Positions 12,999 through 15,383 of a stretch of 15,383 nt of DNA are shown here, one piece after another. The notes below the pieces were generated by a model. It was not told the origin of the DNA. It was given only the letters and a program-made list of their open reading frames with translations, and made no database searches. The stretch spans positions 1-15,383 of the forward strand of contig UQWA01000046.1 in NCBI GenBank assembly GCA_900544685.1, written 5' to 3'. Every line of letters begins with the position of its first letter. The stretch's first letter is position 1. Both the position numbers and the translations under genes were made by a program. This DNA is from an uncultured Lachnospiraceae bacterium. Its GTDB lineage: Bacteria; Bacillota; Clostridia; Lachnospirales; Lachnospiraceae.

Positions 12999-14342
12999 AT
13001 GAAATTTTTAAATAAACTGAAAAAAGAAAAAGGGACAGATGCAGAAAAAGTAAAACCGATACGTTCCGAGAGTAAATTTTCTTTCCGGGATGCACTTGGG
13101 AATCTGAAATCGGCTGTCTTTGGGAAAGCAGTAAATATTAAGGAACTGTATAATAAGAAAGCAAATCAGGATATGCAGAGTGATGAGATGCTGGATCTGT
13201 CGTCGAAGCTTCGTCTGCATAAGAATAAAGTCAGGATCAGAACGGCAGTGATCCTGACTATTGTACTGGCGGTATCTGTGGGATATGGGGTATATCATCA
13301 TGTGAAGGTATATCGTCACTATACGCTGGTTTCCAGTGAGGAACGCTCCGATGATAATGCTACGCAATATGTATTTCTGAAAAAAGGATCTACGCTGAAG
13401 TGCAATCCAAACGGTGTGACATGCGTGAACAAGTCTGATGAAGTACAGTGGAATACTACATTTACCATGCAAAACCCGGTACTGGATGTCTGTGGGACAA
13501 CCGTGGCAGTTGCAGATCAGAGAGGTAATGATGTCTATATTTTCAATGAAAATGGTCTTGTGGGGAACTTTAAAGTGGAATATTCACTGACCAAAATCAG
13601 AGTGACCAGGCAGGGGGTAGTGGCAGCTGTTCTGGAGGATGGTGATGTTACATGGATCAATGTATATGACACACAGGGTAATATTATTGTAAAGAATAAG
13701 ACATCCATTGGAAAAGCAGGATATCCGCTGGATATGGATATTTCCTCGGATGGTCTGAAGATGGCAGTAGCTTTTGCGGGAATCCAGAACCAGATGCTGA
13801 ATTTTAAAGTGGATTTTTACAATTTTTCTTCTGTGGGAAAAGATCAGGAAAACAACCTGGTAAAAGAAGTGGAATATGAGAATAGCGTTATTCCTCAAGT
13901 GCAGTTCCTGGGGGAAGACTATGCTGTGGCATTCCGAGATGATGGCGTGACTGTTTTCAACGGAAAGCACGTGCCGGAGGAAAAAAAGAATATCACTGTA
14001 GAACAGGAAATTGTCAGTACCTTTTATGATGATGATTATTTTGGTATGATTACAGAAAGTGATGAAGAACAGCAGCATCATAAGTATAAAATGGAACTGT
14101 ATCGGAAAAATGGAACAAAATGTTTCCAGACATATTTCGACATGGAATATTCTGAGGTAAAGATTCACGGGGAAGAAGTATTTCTGTATAGTAGTTCAGA
14201 AATCATGATTTATACAACGGCTGGCAAATTGAAATATTCAGCAGGATATGAGAAACAGATTTCAGAGGTGATTCCGGCAGAAGGACTGGGGAAATACATG
14301 ATTATTACTCCGGACAGTGTGGATATTATAAAGATCGGATAG
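12999..14342 (+). CDS. DUF5711-type bitopic membrane protein, predicted beta-propeller-like
   Basis: 447 residues. A basic cytoplasmic N-terminal region (1-80, many Lys/Arg) precedes one TM helix (about 82-99), and some 345 residues would lie outside the cell. The outer part is made of repeated short beta strands with recurring hydrophobic-GD/NG turns (for example VAAVLEDGDVTWINVYD, MDISSDGLKMAVAF), consistent with a propeller-like or WD-like repeat fold. Matches what I know of the DUF5711 family of Clostridia; no enzymatic motif is visible. GAGG ribosome binding site. It sits 54 bp after the LysM protein gene and 7 bp before a CvpA-family gene, so the three likely form one operon. Confidence 0.8.
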   Translation: MKFLNKLKKEKGTDAEKVKPIRSESKFSFRDALGNLKSAVFGKAVNIKELYNKKANQDMQSDEMLDLSSKLRLHKNKVRIRTAVILTIVLAVSVGYGVYHHVKVYRHYTLVSSEERSDDNATQYVFLKKGSTLKCNPNGVTCVNKSDEVQWNTTFTMQNPVLDVCGTTVAVADQRGNDVYIFNENGLVGNFKVEYSLTKIRVTRQGVVAAVLEDGDVTWINVYDTQGNIIVKNKTSIGKAGYPLDMDISSDGLKMAVAFAGIQNQMLNFKVDFYNFSSVGKDQENNLVKEVEYENSVIPQVQFLGEDYAVAFRDDGVTVFNGKHVPEEKKNITVEQEIVSTFYDDDYFGMITESDEEQQHHKYKMELYRKNGTKCFQTYFDMEYSEVKIHGEEVFLYSSSEIMIYTTAGKLKYSAGYEKQISEVIPAEGLGKYMIITPDSVDIIKIG

Positions 14343-14349
14343 GTATAGT

Positions 14350-15126
14350 ATGAATATTTTGACAGGAATCGTAATTGTAATATTTTTATTATTTATGATA
14401 AGAGGATATCGCAGAGGTCTGATTAAAAGTCTGGCTTCTGTGATATCTCTTGTTGCGTCTCTGGCACTGGTATCCTTTGTGACACCATATGTGTCTCAGT
14501 TCCTGCAGGAACAGACACCGGTGTATACGTATGTTATGGAGAGATGCCAGGAATCCTTTACCGTAACACTGGATGAAGCGGATGAAAAGACGGCAGAGTC
14601 AGAGACAGAAGAAGGGGATGTTTCCCTGAAAAAGGGAAACAACAATGATACAGTCGGGAATGTGGCAGGGACGATCAGCAGCCAGCTGCAGAAAAATGCA
14701 ATTGAAGAACTTCCTTTACCAAGTGTTCTTAAAAATCTGCTGATTCGTAATAATACAGAAAAAATCTATAAAGATCTGGCAGTAAACAGCTTTAATGATT
14801 ATGTACCAAAGTTCATGGCAAATCTGATTATGAACATCATCTCTTTTGTTGTGACATGGCTTATAGTGGCAAGCTTTATCTGGCTGGCAGTGATGACACT
14901 GGATGTGATTGCTAATCTTCCGATTATTCATGGTGTAAATCAGATGCTGGGACTGGTTCTGGGGGCGGGTCAGGCACTGGTGATTGTCTGGATTGCATTT
15001 CTGGCAATTACAGTTTTTGCCAGTACAGCAATTGGAAAACAGCTTATGGAAATGATAGAAAAGAACGTATTACTCAACCAGCTCTATAATGGAAATGTAT
15101 TCCTGAAGCTACTTCAGATGAAGTAA
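14350..15126 (+). CDS. CvpA-family polytopic membrane protein
   Basis: 258 residues. The CvpA hallmark is the N-terminus: a TM helix (about 3-18) followed by RGYRRGLIKSLASVISL, then a second TM (about 27-45). A long, polar Glu-rich segment (about 55-150) separates these from two further TM helices (about 160-188 and 197-222). The family is known for colicin V production in E. coli and has ill-defined envelope roles; the name should not be read as function. The ATG follows the previous stop by 7 nt with only a weak AGG site, suggesting coupling. Next downstream are the rRNA promoters. Confidence 0.85.
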   Translation: MNILTGIVIVIFLLFMIRGYRRGLIKSLASVISLVASLALVSFVTPYVSQFLQEQTPVYTYVMERCQESFTVTLDEADEKTAESETEEGDVSLKKGNNNDTVGNVAGTISSQLQKNAIEELPLPSVLKNLLIRNNTEKIYKDLAVNSFNDYVPKFMANLIMNIISFVVTWLIVASFIWLAVMTLDVIANLPIIHGVNQMLGLVLGAGQALVIVWIAFLAITVFASTAIGKQLMEMIEKNVLLNQLYNGNVFLKLLQMK

Positions 15127-15158
15127 AAATTTAAAATGAAAAAAATTAAAAAAAGCTG

Positions 15159-15187
15159 TTGACAAAATGAAAATAGAATGCTATTAT
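15159..15187 (+). promoter_or_regulatory. rRNA-type promoter P1
   Basis: TTGACA (15159-15164), a 17-nt spacer ending in an extended TGC, and TATTAT (15182-15187). An A/T-rich tract (15127-15150) upstream resembles an UP element. Confidence 0.8.
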
Positions 15188-15276
15188 AAACAAGCTGTTT
15201 GAGAGAACAAAACTTCTTGAAAACAGAACAAAGCAATTTGAATTAAAAAAGAAATTCAAAAAAATAAAAAAAGTTC

Positions 15277-15305
15277 TTGACAAACGAAAAAAGCTTTGAT
15301 AAAAT
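15277..15305 (+). promoter_or_regulatory. rRNA-type promoter P2
   Basis: TTGACA (15277-15282), a 17-nt spacer, and TAAAAT (15300-15305), again with an A-rich tract directly upstream (15245-15272). It is 118 bp downstream of P1; tandem promoters are usual for rRNA operons in Firmicutes. Confidence 0.8.
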
Positions 15306-15383
15306 AATGAAGCTGATTCGTAAGAGAGAACAGCAAAGAACCTTGATAATTGAACAGTGAAACAACCTTGAAAGATTCTAAAA
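15306..15383 (+). other. Leader of an rRNA operon (16S gene beyond right edge)
   Basis: The leader contains GAGAGAACA (15324-15332) and CCTTGATAATTGAACAGTGA (15341-15360), which is the kind of leader seen before 16S genes in Clostridia. The 16S start itself is not reached. Identity rests on the tandem promoters and leader style. Confidence 0.65.

Noticed and set aside
1..15383. CRISPR array, prophage genes or toxin-antitoxin pair
   Set aside because: No regularly spaced repeats and no proteins of those families were found.

Overview
The window looks like a chromosomal segment of a spore-forming, moderately low-GC Firmicute, most likely class Clostridia, family Lachnospiraceae. The reasons are the Firmicutes dnaX-ebfC-recR order, a YyaC-type sporulation gene, a transketolase split into two genes, strong AGGAGG-type ribosome binding sites, and a LysM / DUF5711 / CvpA gene trio in front of an rRNA promoter region. 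Family level is an inference; I do not commit to a genus.

Layout. Positions 1-54 are the last bases of a group II intron (end of domain V and a complete domain VI with bulged branch-point A). Positions 55-122 hold a 52-nt hairpin of unknown role. About 123-875 is an IS200/IS605-family element with one gene, the Y1 transposase tnpA. It has subterminal hairpins at both ends, an inverted repeat that can hide the tnpA ribosome binding site, and about 165 nt of highly structured non-coding sequence after tnpA that resembles a guide-RNA (omega-RNA-like) scaffold without a nuclease gene. Its right end abuts the stop codon of a minus-strand HAD phosphatase gene, which lies downstream of a tRNA-Ser(CGA) gene with its own promoter and terminator.

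From 1774 to 5178 is a C4/C3 acid module: a FadR-type GntR regulator, a type-2 malate/lactate dehydrogenase and a malic enzyme. The dehydrogenase promoter carries two or three TGGT-N3-ACC operator-like sites at helical spacing. A terminator follows, then a phosphofructokinase with an unusual GGNGT nucleotide-binding motif. Next come the DNA replication and repair genes dnaX, ebfC and recR in close order, and then the two transketolase halves, overlapping and ending in a strong terminator.

The last part has a minus-strand yyaC sporulation gene. Divergent from it is a three-gene envelope cluster: a bitopic protein with a cytoplasmic degenerate JAMM/MPN-like domain and an extracellular LysM domain, a bitopic DUF5711-type beta-rich protein, and a CvpA-family polytopic protein. 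The window ends in two tandem strong promoters and a leader typical of an rRNA operon; the 16S gene would begin just beyond the right edge.

The most novel-looking items are the structured RNA in the nuclease-less IS200 element, the degenerate MPN-TM-LysM protein and its conserved-looking envelope cassette, and the phased operator array.
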